Notes: a model not told the origin generated them from the letters alone. Positions 16,559 to 26,015 are shown, counted from the stretch's first letter. The stretch: 64,000 nucleotides of DNA from Ilyobacter_A sp963668015 (GCA_963668015.2 CAXXCR010000002.1:10165-74164); one strand, 5' to 3'. A program made the numbers and translations.

Positions 16559-18106
16559 ATGGGTGTAAGAAAAGAAAAATTAATGCAAAACTTTCAACAA
16601 TTGGGGAAAAGTTTATTATTGCCAGTAGCAATTTTAGCAGCAGTTGGTATAGTAGTAGGGTTCACAGCATCACTCACTAGGCCGCAGGTACAGGATCTAT
16701 TACCATTTATGCAAAATGAGGGAATTAAATACGTATTACTATCTATACGTTCAATTAGTTTAATGGTGTTTGGATTGATCCCGGTGCTATTTGCCATTTC
16801 CATAGCATTTGGATTTGCTAAAAAAGAACAGGGGATAGCGGCACTAGCCGGTTGCATCGCATACTATGTTTTATTGGGAAGTGCATCACTTATAGTTAAA
16901 TCTCCATTTATCAACTACGATGCTGGTGCTTTAACAAGTGTACTGGGATTAAAAACAGTAAATTTAGGGGCGTTTGGAGGTATTATAGCAGGTTTCTTGG
17001 CGGCAGCGGTACATAATAAATATTATGACCTGAAACTACCAACAGCATTTGCATTCTTTGGGGGAAAAAGAAGTGTAGCTATCATAACAATTTTCTGGGC
17101 AGCACTCATTGGTCAAGGTCTACCTTATATATGGTCGCCTATAAGTTCTGGAATTAACCAAATGGGACTAGCAATAGCAGACTTAGGGTTGTTTGGAACT
17201 TTCTTGTATGGATTCTTTGAAAACTTATTAGTTCCTACAGGACTACACCATGTATTAATCAGTATATTCAGAACAACTCCAGTTGGTGGTGTGCTTGAAG
17301 TAGGAGGCCAAGTATATGAAGGTACCTGGTCGGCATTCTTTGGAGGATTTGGAAAAGTTCCTACGGAAGAGTTAAGAACGTTTACCAAATTTATGGCACA
17401 GTCTAGAATCCCTGCATTTGTATTCGGTCTTCCAGGTGCGGCACTAGCTATGTACCACGCTACAGCAAACGAACGTAAAAAAATCGTAAAGCCACTTCTA
17501 ATCGCAGGTTTTCTTGCAATCTTCACAACTGGGATACAAGAACCACTAGTATTTTTATTCCTGTTCATAGCTCCACCTTTAGCAATATTCCATGCAGCAA
17601 TGTGTGGCTTGGGTGCGATGCTTGTGGATTATTTCGGAGTAGTAATAGGTAACACTCAAGGTGGAATAATTGACTTACTAGTGTATGGAGTATTAGTTCC
17701 AGGTTCTAATTGGTACTACGCAGTGTTATCGGGAATGTTATTATTCGCATCTTACTACTTTGTTTTCAAATGGTACTTCAGAAAGCACAACTTAGTTATT
17801 GCAGGGGATCTTGATGCTGAGATGACAGGTGGATCAGAAGTCGAAGTAAGTACAGATGAAAAATCACTAGCTATAATCGAAGGTCTAGGTGGAATGGAAA
17901 ATATTGAAAATGCCTATAACTGTATGACCAGGCTGCGTGTAGATATAAAAGATTACGGCAAAGTTGACAGCAAAACGCTAATGGGGACGGGAGCCGTAGC
18001 TGTAAACAAAGTAAGCGACAAGCATGTACAGGTTATTTACGGAACGCACGTAGACGTTATAACCACTAATGTAAACAATACATTGGATTCGTTGAAGTTA
18101 ATATAG
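16559..18106 (+). CDS. PTS glucose/alpha-glucoside-family EIICB permease
   Basis: 515-residue membrane permease of the glucose-superfamily PTS (MalX/AglA-like layout). The EIIC part (about residues 1-400) has ~10 hydrophobic segments with FENLLVPTGLHHVLISIFR, PGAALAMYHATANERKK and TTGIQEPLVFLFLF motifs. A C-terminal EIIB domain carries the phosphorylated Cys455 in NAYNCMTRLRV. It has no EIIA domain; a free glucose-type EIIA is encoded at 21004 in the same locus. The ATG at 16559 follows AGGAGGG; an earlier in-frame ATG at 16520 lacks a ribosome site. With MngB next door it may import a mannoside, but the substrate is inferred. Confidence 0.85.
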   Translation: MGVRKEKLMQNFQQLGKSLLLPVAILAAVGIVVGFTASLTRPQVQDLLPFMQNEGIKYVLLSIRSISLMVFGLIPVLFAISIAFGFAKKEQGIAALAGCIAYYVLLGSASLIVKSPFINYDAGALTSVLGLKTVNLGAFGGIIAGFLAAAVHNKYYDLKLPTAFAFFGGKRSVAIITIFWAALIGQGLPYIWSPISSGINQMGLAIADLGLFGTFLYGFFENLLVPTGLHHVLISIFRTTPVGGVLEVGGQVYEGTWSAFFGGFGKVPTEELRTFTKFMAQSRIPAFVFGLPGAALAMYHATANERKKIVKPLLIAGFLAIFTTGIQEPLVFLFLFIAPPLAIFHAAMCGLGAMLVDYFGVVIGNTQGGIIDLLVYGVLVPGSNWYYAVLSGMLLFASYYFVFKWYFRKHNLVIAGDLDAEMTGGSEVEVSTDEKSLAIIEGLGGMENIENAYNCMTRLRVDIKDYGKVDSKTLMGTGAVAVNKVSDKHVQVIYGTHVDVITTNVNNTLDSLKLI

Positions 18107-18143
18107 TAAAATATAGCTTTCAAAAAGTACAAAGAGACAGGTT

Positions 18144-18200
18144 TCAGAGTAAAAACACCTCTTTTGCGGATATTTATAGATCTGCAAAAGAGGACTCTGA
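18144..18200 (+). promoter_or_regulatory. Long hairpin between EIICB and mngB
   Basis: TCAGAGT (18144-18150) pairs with ACTCTGA (18194-18200), and inside it CCTCTTTTGC pairs with GCAAAAGAGG. No T-tract follows, so it may be an mRNA processing or stability element, or a weak attenuator, rather than a full terminator. Confidence 0.5.
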
Positions 18201-18245
18201 TTAGAACCCACTTGAAATTTTAAGCTGAAATTTTTTTAAAAAGAA

Positions 18246-18263
18246 TACTGGTATATACCAGTA
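18246..18263. promoter_or_regulatory. GntR-type operator, site 5
   Basis: TACTGGTATATACCAGTA, an 18-bp perfect palindrome in the EIICB-mngB gap, 78 bp before the mngB start. Implies an internal regulated promoter. Confidence 0.7.
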
Positions 18264-18341
18264 AAGAGATTCATAAAAAATTAACAACTTAAAATTTCAA
18301 TTAATAAGTATCATCATATTATTAAAAAAGGAGAGATCGAG

Positions 18342-20984
18342 ATGAAAAAACATAGGGTACACGTTGTTCCCCATATGCATTGGGATAGGGAGTGGTATTT
18401 TACAACAGAAGAATCAAGGATACTGCTTGTAAACAACATGGAGGAGATACTGGAAAGATTGGAAAATGATCCGGAATATAAATACTACGTTATGGACGGT
18501 CAGACAGCTATCCTAGAAGATTATTTTGCCATAAAACCAGAAAACAAGGATAGAGTAAAAAAACTAGTACAGGACGGGAAGCTTATAATAGGTCCTTGGT
18601 ATTCGCAAACAGATTCTATAGTAGTAAATGCAGAGTCAATTACTAGAAACCTTCTTTATGGGATCAAGGACTGTAAAGACTTAGGGTCGCACATGGAAAT
18701 AGGATATATCCCCGACTCTTTCGGTCAAAGTGAGCAGATCCCACAAATACTGAACGGTTTCGATATCGATAAAGCGATGTTCTGGCGTGGGTGCTCTGAA
18801 AGACATGGAACGGAAAAAACTGAATTTTACTGGGAAAGTTTGGAAGGAAGCCGTGTAGTCAGCCAAATTATGCCTTTGGGATATGCCATAGGAAAATACC
18901 TTCCAAATGATGAGGAAGGGCTGAAAAAAAGACTGGACACATATTTAAAAGTGCTTGAATCAGGAGCCACAGGAGAAGCCCTTATACTTCCCAACGGACA
19001 CGATCAGATGCCGCTTCAAAAAGATATATTCGAAGTAATGGACAAGCTAAACAACATTTATCCGGAACATGAATTTTTCATGAGTAACTTTGAAGCTGTA
19101 TATGACGATATACTTAAAAACCACGACAAGCTGGATACGATCAGCGGAGAGTTTATAGACGGTAAATATATGAGGGTCCACAGGTCTATATCGTCCACAA
19201 GAATGGATATAAAAGATATACACGCAAAACTGGAATACAGAATAACAAACGTCTTGGAGCCGTTAGCTGCAATAGCGGATAAACTGGGGTTTGAATACCA
19301 CCATGGATTAATAGAAGATATATGGAAACTCATAATGAAAAACCATGCACACGACAGTATAGGGTGCTGCTGCAGTGACAAGGTGCACAGAGAGATATTG
19401 GAGCGTTTCCTGCTTGCAAGCGACAAAGTGGAAAACCTGATCAACTTCTATAAGAGAAAAATAGCAGACCACACGCCTGTAAAAGGTGGAGCAGACAAAC
19501 TGGTAGTATACAACCTGCTTGCAAAAGAGGAAAATAAAGTAATAGACGCAGTTGTAAGGATAAGAGCAAATGATTTTAAAATAACGGATGCGGCTGGAAA
19601 TAATATAGAATACGACGTAATCAGCAAAAAAGAGATAGACCCAGGATTAATAGACAGACAAATAGTTCACTATGGAGTGTATGATCCTTTCGTAGAGTAT
19701 GAAATTCAGTTTGAGCTGGAAAATATACCTGCAATGGGTTACAAGACGCTTTATATAGAAAAACTGGAATCAGAAAACAGCCCGATAAAACTAGAGCAAA
19801 GCTCGAAGCTTGAAAATGAATACTACGAAATCAACTTTAATGAAAACGGGACAGTTAATATATTGGACAAAGAACTGGGGAGAACATATGAAAATATGTT
19901 CCTGATAGAAGATGGATCAGACGACGGCGACGAATATGATTACTCGCCATTGGTACCGGAACAAGAACTCATCATAAGCAACGAAGGGGTAAAAGCCGAC
20001 ATAAGTGTTTTCAACAGTAAACTGGAAAGCAAAGCTATCATAGAGTACAGCTTAGAACTTCCAGAAGATCTAGAAGCCAGAAAAAGCAGAGAGATCAATT
20101 CATATAATAACTTTAAAATAGAGATCACTCTTAAAAAAGGTGAGAAACGTATCGATGTGAAAGTGGATATAGACAACAGGGTAAAAGACCACAGAATAAG
20201 GGTAATGATACCCACGTCTTATGCATCAGAGTTTTCAATAGCTGACCAGCAGTTCGGATCAATGATGAGGCCGACTTATGACACTGCACTGGATGTATGG
20301 GAAGAGGAAAAATGGAAAGAGATGCCTGTAAATATCTATTCTATGATGAGCATGGTTGGATTGAACAACAAAGAAGAGGGGCTTGCAGTTCTGACTAATG
20401 GTCTAAGGGAATACGAGGTAGTAGGGGAATCTTACGATACGATCGCCTTGACGCTTATGAGGGGTATAGGAGTCTTAGGTAAGGAAGAGCTATACTACAG
20501 ACCTGGAAGACCTTCGGGAATAAAATTACCTGCACCTGACTCTCAAATGCTTGGGCAGCAAACTTATGAATTTGCTATCTATACTCATAAAGGTGAAACT
20601 ATAGATGGAGGGGCTTTCGAAGCTGCAAAAGATTACACTACTGGATATGAAGTGTACAACAAGATACCGTATGATGCGATGAAACTGAATTTAGAAGAAA
20701 AGTCCCTGCCTGCAGAGTACAGTCTTTTCAAGATCGAAGGAGAAAAATCAGTTTTAAGCGTTGTTAAAAAATCAGAAGACAATAAGAGTATTGCTATAAG
20801 AATCTTTAACCCTTATAGGGATAGAGAGATAAATGAAACACTTGTATTTAATTTCGACGTAAAAAGAGCTGCATTTGCAAACTTGAATGAAGTAGAGCAG
20901 GAAGAGTTGAAAGTAGTGGCAAACAAACTTGTCGTAGAAAATATAAAGCCATGTGAGGCAAAAACAGTATTAATAAATCTATAA
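18342..20984 (+). CDS. mngB: Alpha-mannosidase, GH38 (mannosylglycerate hydrolase MngB)
   Basis: 880-residue GH38 enzyme, the same length class as E. coli MngB (about 877) and closely matching its recalled sequence (HMHWDREWYFTTEESRILLV at the N-terminus; DGQTAILEDYFA; NHAHDSIGCCCSDKVHRE). Metal and catalytic residues are visible: His13/Asp15 in the HWD motif, nucleophile Asp125 in GYIPDSFG, and His in KNHAHDS. MngB cleaves 2-O-(6-phospho-mannosyl)-D-glycerate to mannose-6-phosphate and glycerate in the cytoplasm; ManA and glycerate kinase for these two products are encoded downstream. AAGGAGAG precedes the ATG. Confidence 0.92.
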   Translation: MKKHRVHVVPHMHWDREWYFTTEESRILLVNNMEEILERLENDPEYKYYVMDGQTAILEDYFAIKPENKDRVKKLVQDGKLIIGPWYSQTDSIVVNAESITRNLLYGIKDCKDLGSHMEIGYIPDSFGQSEQIPQILNGFDIDKAMFWRGCSERHGTEKTEFYWESLEGSRVVSQIMPLGYAIGKYLPNDEEGLKKRLDTYLKVLESGATGEALILPNGHDQMPLQKDIFEVMDKLNNIYPEHEFFMSNFEAVYDDILKNHDKLDTISGEFIDGKYMRVHRSISSTRMDIKDIHAKLEYRITNVLEPLAAIADKLGFEYHHGLIEDIWKLIMKNHAHDSIGCCCSDKVHREILERFLLASDKVENLINFYKRKIADHTPVKGGADKLVVYNLLAKEENKVIDAVVRIRANDFKITDAAGNNIEYDVISKKEIDPGLIDRQIVHYGVYDPFVEYEIQFELENIPAMGYKTLYIEKLESENSPIKLEQSSKLENEYYEINFNENGTVNILDKELGRTYENMFLIEDGSDDGDEYDYSPLVPEQELIISNEGVKADISVFNSKLESKAIIEYSLELPEDLEARKSREINSYNNFKIEITLKKGEKRIDVKVDIDNRVKDHRIRVMIPTSYASEFSIADQQFGSMMRPTYDTALDVWEEEKWKEMPVNIYSMMSMVGLNNKEEGLAVLTNGLREYEVVGESYDTIALTLMRGIGVLGKEELYYRPGRPSGIKLPAPDSQMLGQQTYEFAIYTHKGETIDGGAFEAAKDYTTGYEVYNKIPYDAMKLNLEEKSLPAEYSLFKIEGEKSVLSVVKKSEDNKSIAIRIFNPYRDREINETLVFNFDVKRAAFANLNEVEQEELKVVANKLVVENIKPCEAKTVLINL

Positions 20985-21003
20985 AATTTTTAAGGGGGAT
21001 AAA

Positions 21004-21501
21004 ATGGGATTATTCAATTTTTTAAAAAAGAAAACGGCAGATGACTGGTTTGAAATATATTCACCGCTGAACGGAAGGGTGATAGATCTTTCTGAAGTAC
21101 CCGATGAGGCTTTTGCTGGAAGACTCATAGGAGATGGATGTGCCATTGATCCGATGGAAGGATCAATCCACTCTCCAGTAGATGCAGAAATAGATATTTT
21201 CGACACAAAACATGCAGTTAGCTTCGAGCTTGAAAATGGTTTGGAGATGATAATACATTTTGGTATGGACACTGTACAGCTAGAAGGAGAAGGTTTTGAG
21301 CAAAAAGCCGAATCGGGGGCAAAAGTTAAAGCTGGGGATGAGCTGGTAAAATACAACCTAGATTTTATAGCTAAAAATGCAAAATCAACGAAGACTCCTG
21401 TCATCATCAACAATATGGATGAAGTAGAGGAACTGCAGGTAGTCGGTGAGGGAGCTGTAAAAGTGGGCGACCTTATAATGAAAGTAAAGCTGAAAAAATA
21501 G
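21004..21501 (+). CDS. PTS glucose-type EIIA (Crr-like)
   Basis: 165-residue phosphocarrier. MEGSIHSPVDAEIDIF and IIHFGMDTVQLEGEGF mark the glucose EIIA fold; His85 in IIHFGMDT is the phosphorylation site and His70 in TKHAV its conserved partner. It probably phosphorylates the EIICB at 16559, which has no EIIA of its own. It begins 19 bp after mngB, with AAGGGGG upstream, so it shares that transcript. A general regulatory role as in E. coli Crr is possible but unsupported. Confidence 0.88.
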   Translation: MGLFNFLKKKTADDWFEIYSPLNGRVIDLSEVPDEAFAGRLIGDGCAIDPMEGSIHSPVDAEIDIFDTKHAVSFELENGLEMIIHFGMDTVQLEGEGFEQKAESGAKVKAGDELVKYNLDFIAKNAKSTKTPVIINNMDEVEELQVVGEGAVKVGDLIMKVKLKK

Positions 21502-21566
21502 ATATACAGGGTGTGTAGATACAGGGATGCTTACGGCATTCTTGTGTCTATATATTTTACCAAAAG

Positions 21567-21584
21567 TATTGGTATATACCAATA
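21567..21584. promoter_or_regulatory. GntR-type operator, site 6
   Basis: TATTGGTATATACCAATA, an 18-bp perfect palindrome between the EIIA and manA genes. Because it lies upstream of manA, it argues against the longer manA reading frame that would run through it. Confidence 0.7.
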
Positions 21585-21652
21585 GAGGTGTTTTGAATTT
21601 TTATTTGGCTATGTTGAAAATTTGTATTAAAATAGGAAAGGAGTTTGGGGGA

Positions 21653-22621
21653 GTGTATCCTTTAAAATTTAAGAAACATTTTGTAGAAAAAGTATGGGGC
21701 GGAGAAGCTTTTAACAGTGTCTTGGATATGGACCTGCCATCAGATGATAAATACGGGGAGTCCTGGGAGGTAAGTTCACATAAAAACGGGATGTCGTTTG
21801 TTGAAAACGGTGAATATAGAGGGAAAAGTCTTCGTGAGTTAATAGATATATATAAAGAAAAATTCCTTGGAAATGAGATCCAGGAAAAATTTAAAGGGGA
21901 ATTTCCTCTTTTGATAAAATATTTGGATGTAAATGACAGACTTTCAGTACAGGTTCATCCAGATGATGAATATGCACTTAAAGCAGAGGGGGAGTTTGGA
22001 AAATCAGAAACCTGGTATATAATAGAAGCCAGTGCAGGCGCAAAGCTGATAATGGGATTAAAAGAAAATATGAGCAAAGAGGAATTCCTTGAAAAATCAC
22101 AAAGTGGTGATTTCAACGATATGTTCAATATTGTATCCATAAAAAAAGGGGACTTCATAAATGTTAAGCCGGGCTTAGTGCACGCCAGTTTAGAAGGATC
22201 AGTGTTAATATGTGAGACGCAGCAAAATTCAGATACAACTTACAGGATATATGATTTTGACAGACTGGTAGATGGGAAAGCAAGGGAACTTCATGTAGAA
22301 AAAGCAGCTGAGGTGATAGATTTTGAAAAAAGGCCGGAAATAATCAGCGACGAGAACAGAAAACCAATCAGCTTGATGGGTGCAAAAAAGCAGGAGCTAG
22401 TCAGAGGAGAGTATTTTAATATAGATAAAATCTCCGTACAGGGAGAGTATAGAGACGAGATAAACTCTAACTTTAAAGTTTATTCAGTTATAGATGGGGA
22501 AGGGAAGATACAGTATCTAGAAGGTGATTACCCGGCTAAAAAAGGTGATACGTATTTTATCCCAGCTAATTTAGAAGTATCGATATCTGGGAATGTTGAA
22601 ATACTAAAATCATATTTATAG
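21653..22621 (+). CDS. manA: Mannose-6-phosphate isomerase, class I
   Basis: Zn-dependent conversion of mannose-6-phosphate to fructose-6-phosphate. 322 residues, the size of the short Firmicutes-type enzymes. Starts MYPLKFKKHFVEKVWGG; metal-binding QVHPDDEYA and the PGLVHASLEGS region are present, and a ETQQNSDTTYRIYDFDR block is typical. The GTG at 21653 is chosen from the canonical N-terminus, with AAAGGAG at 21637 upstream; the open frame extends to 21527 but through an operator. It disposes of one product of MngB. Confidence 0.9.
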   Translation: MYPLKFKKHFVEKVWGGEAFNSVLDMDLPSDDKYGESWEVSSHKNGMSFVENGEYRGKSLRELIDIYKEKFLGNEIQEKFKGEFPLLIKYLDVNDRLSVQVHPDDEYALKAEGEFGKSETWYIIEASAGAKLIMGLKENMSKEEFLEKSQSGDFNDMFNIVSIKKGDFINVKPGLVHASLEGSVLICETQQNSDTTYRIYDFDRLVDGKARELHVEKAAEVIDFEKRPEIISDENRKPISLMGAKKQELVRGEYFNIDKISVQGEYRDEINSNFKVYSVIDGEGKIQYLEGDYPAKKGDTYFIPANLEVSISGNVEILKSYL

Positions 22622-22640
22622 GCAGTAAAGGGGGGTATTT

Positions 22641-23795
22641 ATGAAGGTAATAATAGCAATAGACTCGTTTAAGGGTAGCCTCAGTTCAGAAGAACTTTCA
22701 GTTGCAGTAGAGAAAGGGATAGGGAAGGTATATATAGATGCCGAGATCGACAGGATACCCATAGCCGACGGCGGAGAAGGTACAGTTGAAGCCCTTGTAG
22801 AAGGGACAGGCGGGAAAATCATAGAAAAAGTGGTAAAAGGGCCTCTTTTGAGTCCGGTAAAAGCTTCTTACGGTATACTTGGAGACCAGAAAACAGCTGT
22901 AATCGAGATGGCCACAGCATCCGGGCTGCCTCTTGTTCCTGTAGAAAAAAGAAATCCACAAAAAACAACGACGTACGGTACCGGGGAGCTTATAAAAGAT
23001 GCCGTATCTAGAGGTTGTCGAGAATTCATAGTCGGGATCGGGGGAAGTGCGACCAATGATGCCGGCTTGGGAATGCTGCAGGCCCTCGGCTTTAAATTTA
23101 TGGATAAAGATGGGAATGAATTAGCTTATGGGGGAGAACAGCTGGATAAAGTGGCAAGTGTGGACAGCTCCAACTCTCTACCAGAATTAAGTGAATGTAG
23201 TTTTCTTATTGCGTGTGATGTAGACAACCCGCTTTACGGGAAAAATGGCGCGGCACACGTCTACTCAAGACAGAAGGGTGCCGATGAAGAGATGGTGCTT
23301 GAACTCGACAAAAAACTAAAATATTTTGGAGACTTTATAAGAGAAAATCTAGGTAAAGATGTAAGCAGTGTACCTGGTGCAGGTGCAGCAGGAGGTCTTG
23401 GAGGAGGATTTCTTGCATTTTTAAACTCGGAACTGAAATCCGGGATAGATATAGTTCTGGAAGCGGTTAAACTTGAGGAAAGAATAGCTGGCGCTGACTT
23501 CGTAGTGACGGGTGAAGGAAGAATTGACTCACAATCTGTAATGGGGAAGGCTCCTACAGGGGTTTCGAAAATATGTGCTAAAAACGGAGTACCGGTAATA
23601 GCCTTGGCCGGATGTGTATCAGACGACGCAGGGGCGACACATGATCACGGCATCACTGCACTTTTTTCTACAATAAACTACCCTATCTCCATGGTAAAAG
23701 CGATGGAAAAAGATGTAGCTACAAGCTTTGTAGAGAAAAACAGTGAAGAGATATTCAGGCTGATAAAAATATGCGAAGAAAAATATTCTAAATAA
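22641..23795 (+). CDS. Glycerate 2-kinase (GlxK/GarK family)
   Basis: 384-residue glycerate kinase type I, phosphorylating D-glycerate with ATP to 2-phosphoglycerate. Starts MKVIIAIDSFKGSLSSEE; DGGEGTVEALV, VGIGGSATNDAGLGMLQALG and GAGAAGGLGGGFLAFL are family hallmarks. GGGGGG lies before the ATG, 19 bp after manA. It completes mannosylglycerate catabolism by handling the glycerate released by MngB. This is the last gene before a strong terminator. Confidence 0.9.
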   Translation: MKVIIAIDSFKGSLSSEELSVAVEKGIGKVYIDAEIDRIPIADGGEGTVEALVEGTGGKIIEKVVKGPLLSPVKASYGILGDQKTAVIEMATASGLPLVPVEKRNPQKTTTYGTGELIKDAVSRGCREFIVGIGGSATNDAGLGMLQALGFKFMDKDGNELAYGGEQLDKVASVDSSNSLPELSECSFLIACDVDNPLYGKNGAAHVYSRQKGADEEMVLELDKKLKYFGDFIRENLGKDVSSVPGAGAAGGLGGGFLAFLNSELKSGIDIVLEAVKLEERIAGADFVVTGEGRIDSQSVMGKAPTGVSKICAKNGVPVIALAGCVSDDAGATHDHGITALFSTINYPISMVKAMEKDVATSFVEKNSEEIFRLIKICEEKYSK

Positions 23796-23897
23796 GTAGG
23801 AGTTATGAAATCACCTAATTAAATGAACTAAAGACAGATTTAAAAGCTCTGACAAATAAAAAAATAATTTTAAGCTAGATATGGGTGAACCTTATGT

Positions 23898-23930
23898 AGA
23901 GGGGCGAAGTTTGCCCCTCTAAGTTTTTTA
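23898..23930 (+). terminator. Terminator after glycerate kinase
   Basis: AGAGGGGC (23898-23905), 7-nt loop, GCCCCTCT (23913-23920), then AAGTTTTTT. The rest of the 23796-24162 gap holds nothing else I can support. Confidence 0.85.
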
Positions 23931-24162
23931 AAAAGAGAATGAGTAATAAGCTTGCATATTGATTTTACGGTATCTTTCTCAGATAAAATTTCTAAAAATA
24001 TAAAAAGGTATTAAGTGTATAAAATAACTTAAAGTAAAGAAGCGTAGGAAAGATAATTTAACTCAAATTGTTATTTGAATGATGATAAATGACAATTTAG
24101 GCTAATTTATAATAAAAATTATACTGAGTTCGAAATATACTAATTTATCTGGAGGTTTGTTT

Positions 24163-24519
24163 ATGGACTATAAATGCGAAGATCTTAGAAGGGAACTAGA
24201 AGACTTTCAAAATGAAAAAGAGGAATTAAAAGAAGTGATTGGAAGGATAGGTGGAAAAAATAAGAGTAGAACGAATAAATTGATAAATATCGTATTTTTA
24301 AGTTGTGTTGTTGCTATATTTATCTTAGGAGCTATATTACATAAAATATCAATGGCTCTATCACTTGAAATAGGCGTTTTATTAGTGTCACTTAAAATTG
24401 CTTGGATGATACATGAACAGGAGAAAACAAACCATTTTCAATTCTGGATGCTGAACTCATTGGAATATAGAATAAATGAAATTTCTAAAAAAATGAAAAG
24501 CCAGGAACTATCGAGATAG
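24163..24519 (+). CDS. Conserved hypothetical two-helix membrane protein
   Basis: 118 residues. An N-terminal charged coiled-coil (RRELEDFQNEKEELKEVIGR, about 9-28) is followed by two hydrophobic segments (INIVFLSCVVAIFILGAILH and MALSLEIGVLLVSLKIAWMI) and a cytoplasmic tail FQFWMLNSLEYRINEI. The ATG at 24163 follows GGAGGT by 6 bp; a TTG at 24157 directly abuts that site. It resembles conserved hypotheticals I associate with Fusobacteria and Clostridia, but no function is known. It stands between a terminator and an IS element. Confidence 0.65.
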   Translation: MDYKCEDLRRELEDFQNEKEELKEVIGRIGGKNKSRTNKLINIVFLSCVVAIFILGAILHKISMALSLEIGVLLVSLKIAWMIHEQEKTNHFQFWMLNSLEYRINEISKKMKSQELSR

Positions 24520-24546
24520 TTTCAAATAGTTAGTGTATTATCAAAA

Positions 24547-25596
24547 CAAGTGCACCACTTAAAATAATAAAGACCTCTCATAAAAAATCCTGTAGAATGT
24601 AATCACCACAAAAACATTTATAAAGGAGTCTTCTATGAAAGGTTACAATCATCTTAGCATAATTGAAAGAGAAAATATAGCGAAATTCCAAGCACAAGGA
24701 CTATCTAAGAGAGAAATTTCGAGGAGAATCAACCGCTCTCATTCCACTGTGATTAGAGAGTTAAATAGGTTAAAAGAAGAATATAGTCCCTCTAAAGCTC
24801 AAGCGCAATACATAAGTAATAGAAAAAATACGGGAAGAAAATCTATATTCCAAACTAATCCTGAAGCTAAAGAATATACTGAATTTAAACTGGAATATGA
24901 AAGATGGCTTCCGGATGAAGTTGCGAATAGAGCTAAACTAGAAGGTCTATATACATTTTCAACTTCAACTCTTTACAGAGCCATTAATTCTGGAGTTGTT
25001 AATATTCCTATAGAAAAAGTTCTTAAGTTTAGAGGCAAAAGAAAAGGTGAAAAAACGAAAGATGGTAGAGGTCAAATTCCAGGGAGAAAATTTATTGAGG
25101 AAAGACCCAATAACGCGAATATACGCAAAGAAATAGGTCATTGGGAGGCTGACTTAGTTATTAGCAAAGGAAGAAAGGGCGGACTCTTAACCCTAGTTGA
25201 TAGACATAGCCGCTATCCTATTGTTTTAAAAGTTGAAGATAGAAGCACCTACTCTATTCTGAAAGCTTTTAAATGTGCATTAAGAGGTATCCCTCAAGAA
25301 TATCTGAAAACAATTACAGTTGATAACGGGAAAGAATTTGCGGGATTTAAAGAAATTGAAAAAGAATTAGGAGTAAAAGTTTATTTCTGTAACCCTTATT
25401 CTCCTTGGGAAAAGGGGAGCAATGAAAATTTTAATGGCATATTAAGACAGTATTTTCCAAAGAAAACAGATTTCAGCAAAATATCAGAGCAAGAATTAGA
25501 AAAAGTAGTTACGAGAATTAAAAACAGGCCAAGAAAGATATTAGGTTATTTCAAATCTACAGAAATTTTCTGGGAAAAAATAAAGTGGTGCGCTTG
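24547..25596 (+). mobile_element. IS30-family insertion sequence
   Basis: About 1.05 kb bounded by 14-bp imperfect inverted repeats: CAAGTGCACCACTT (24547-24560) and AAGTGGTGCGCTTG (25583-25596), one mismatch. It carries a single intact transposase. No clear short target duplication is visible at the ends. It inserted between the glycerate kinase/hypothetical genes and mngA, separating mngA from the rest of the locus. Confidence 0.85.
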
Positions 25597-25597
25597 A
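24635..25597 (+). CDS. IS30-family transposase
   Basis: 320 residues. The N-terminal helix-turn-helix (LSIIERENIAKFQAQGLSKR ... RRINRSHSTVIREL) binds the IS ends. The DDE catalytic core is intact: Asp in GHWEADLVIS, Asp in TVDNGKEF, and Glu in WEKGSNENFNG. AAAGGAG precedes the ATG. The stop codon overlaps the right terminal inverted repeat. Probably active; codon use does not differ visibly from its neighbours. Confidence 0.92.
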   Translation: MKGYNHLSIIERENIAKFQAQGLSKREISRRINRSHSTVIRELNRLKEEYSPSKAQAQYISNRKNTGRKSIFQTNPEAKEYTEFKLEYERWLPDEVANRAKLEGLYTFSTSTLYRAINSGVVNIPIEKVLKFRGKRKGEKTKDGRGQIPGRKFIEERPNNANIRKEIGHWEADLVISKGRKGGLLTLVDRHSRYPIVLKVEDRSTYSILKAFKCALRGIPQEYLKTITVDNGKEFAGFKEIEKELGVKVYFCNPYSPWEKGSNENFNGILRQYFPKKTDFSKISEQELEKVVTRIKNRPRKILGYFKSTEIFWEKIKWCA

Positions 25598-26015
25598 CAT
25601 GACACACCACCGTTTAATTTATGTAGTTTTTTAACATAGTTGAATTTTATTTTTTGTGCGAAATGGTTCTGATTTGCATATGAAGTAAAATAATAGAAAA
25701 GGCGGTGCGTTTAACAGATCGCCCTATTATGAAAATTTTTTTCAGATAACTTATTTATTGCACTACTTTCTTAAATTTAATAATTGTAGTTTTGAATTTT
25801 ATTTAATAAAGTTCATCGCAGTTTTTTGTTCAAGTTTTGACGGTTTAACATCGAAATTTAATTCTAATAGGAAAATGAAAAAATGAAACTGTTTAGTATA
25901 CTAAATTGTATAGAAGATTAGGTGAGGTGTGGCTTATAATTAGGGGTATATGGAGCATTTTCAGCTTAAAATACTTATTCAAAATGCGACTTGCCAAAAG
26001 TTGTGGAGGTGCAAA
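25598..26015 (+). promoter_or_regulatory. Leader region of mngA with a TTTAGTATACTAAA palindrome
   Basis: 418 bp with no gene. A 14-bp perfect palindrome TTTAGTATACTAAA lies at 25892-25905. It is built like the GntR sites (GTATA centre) but has different half-sites from TTGGTATATACCAA, so it may be bound by a different regulator. No canonical site of the six-copy type is present here. Confidence 0.45.

Noticed and set aside
21527..21652. N-terminal extension of the manA reading frame
   Set aside because: It runs through operator site 6 and lacks a ribosome site; the GTG at 21653 gives the canonical ManA start.
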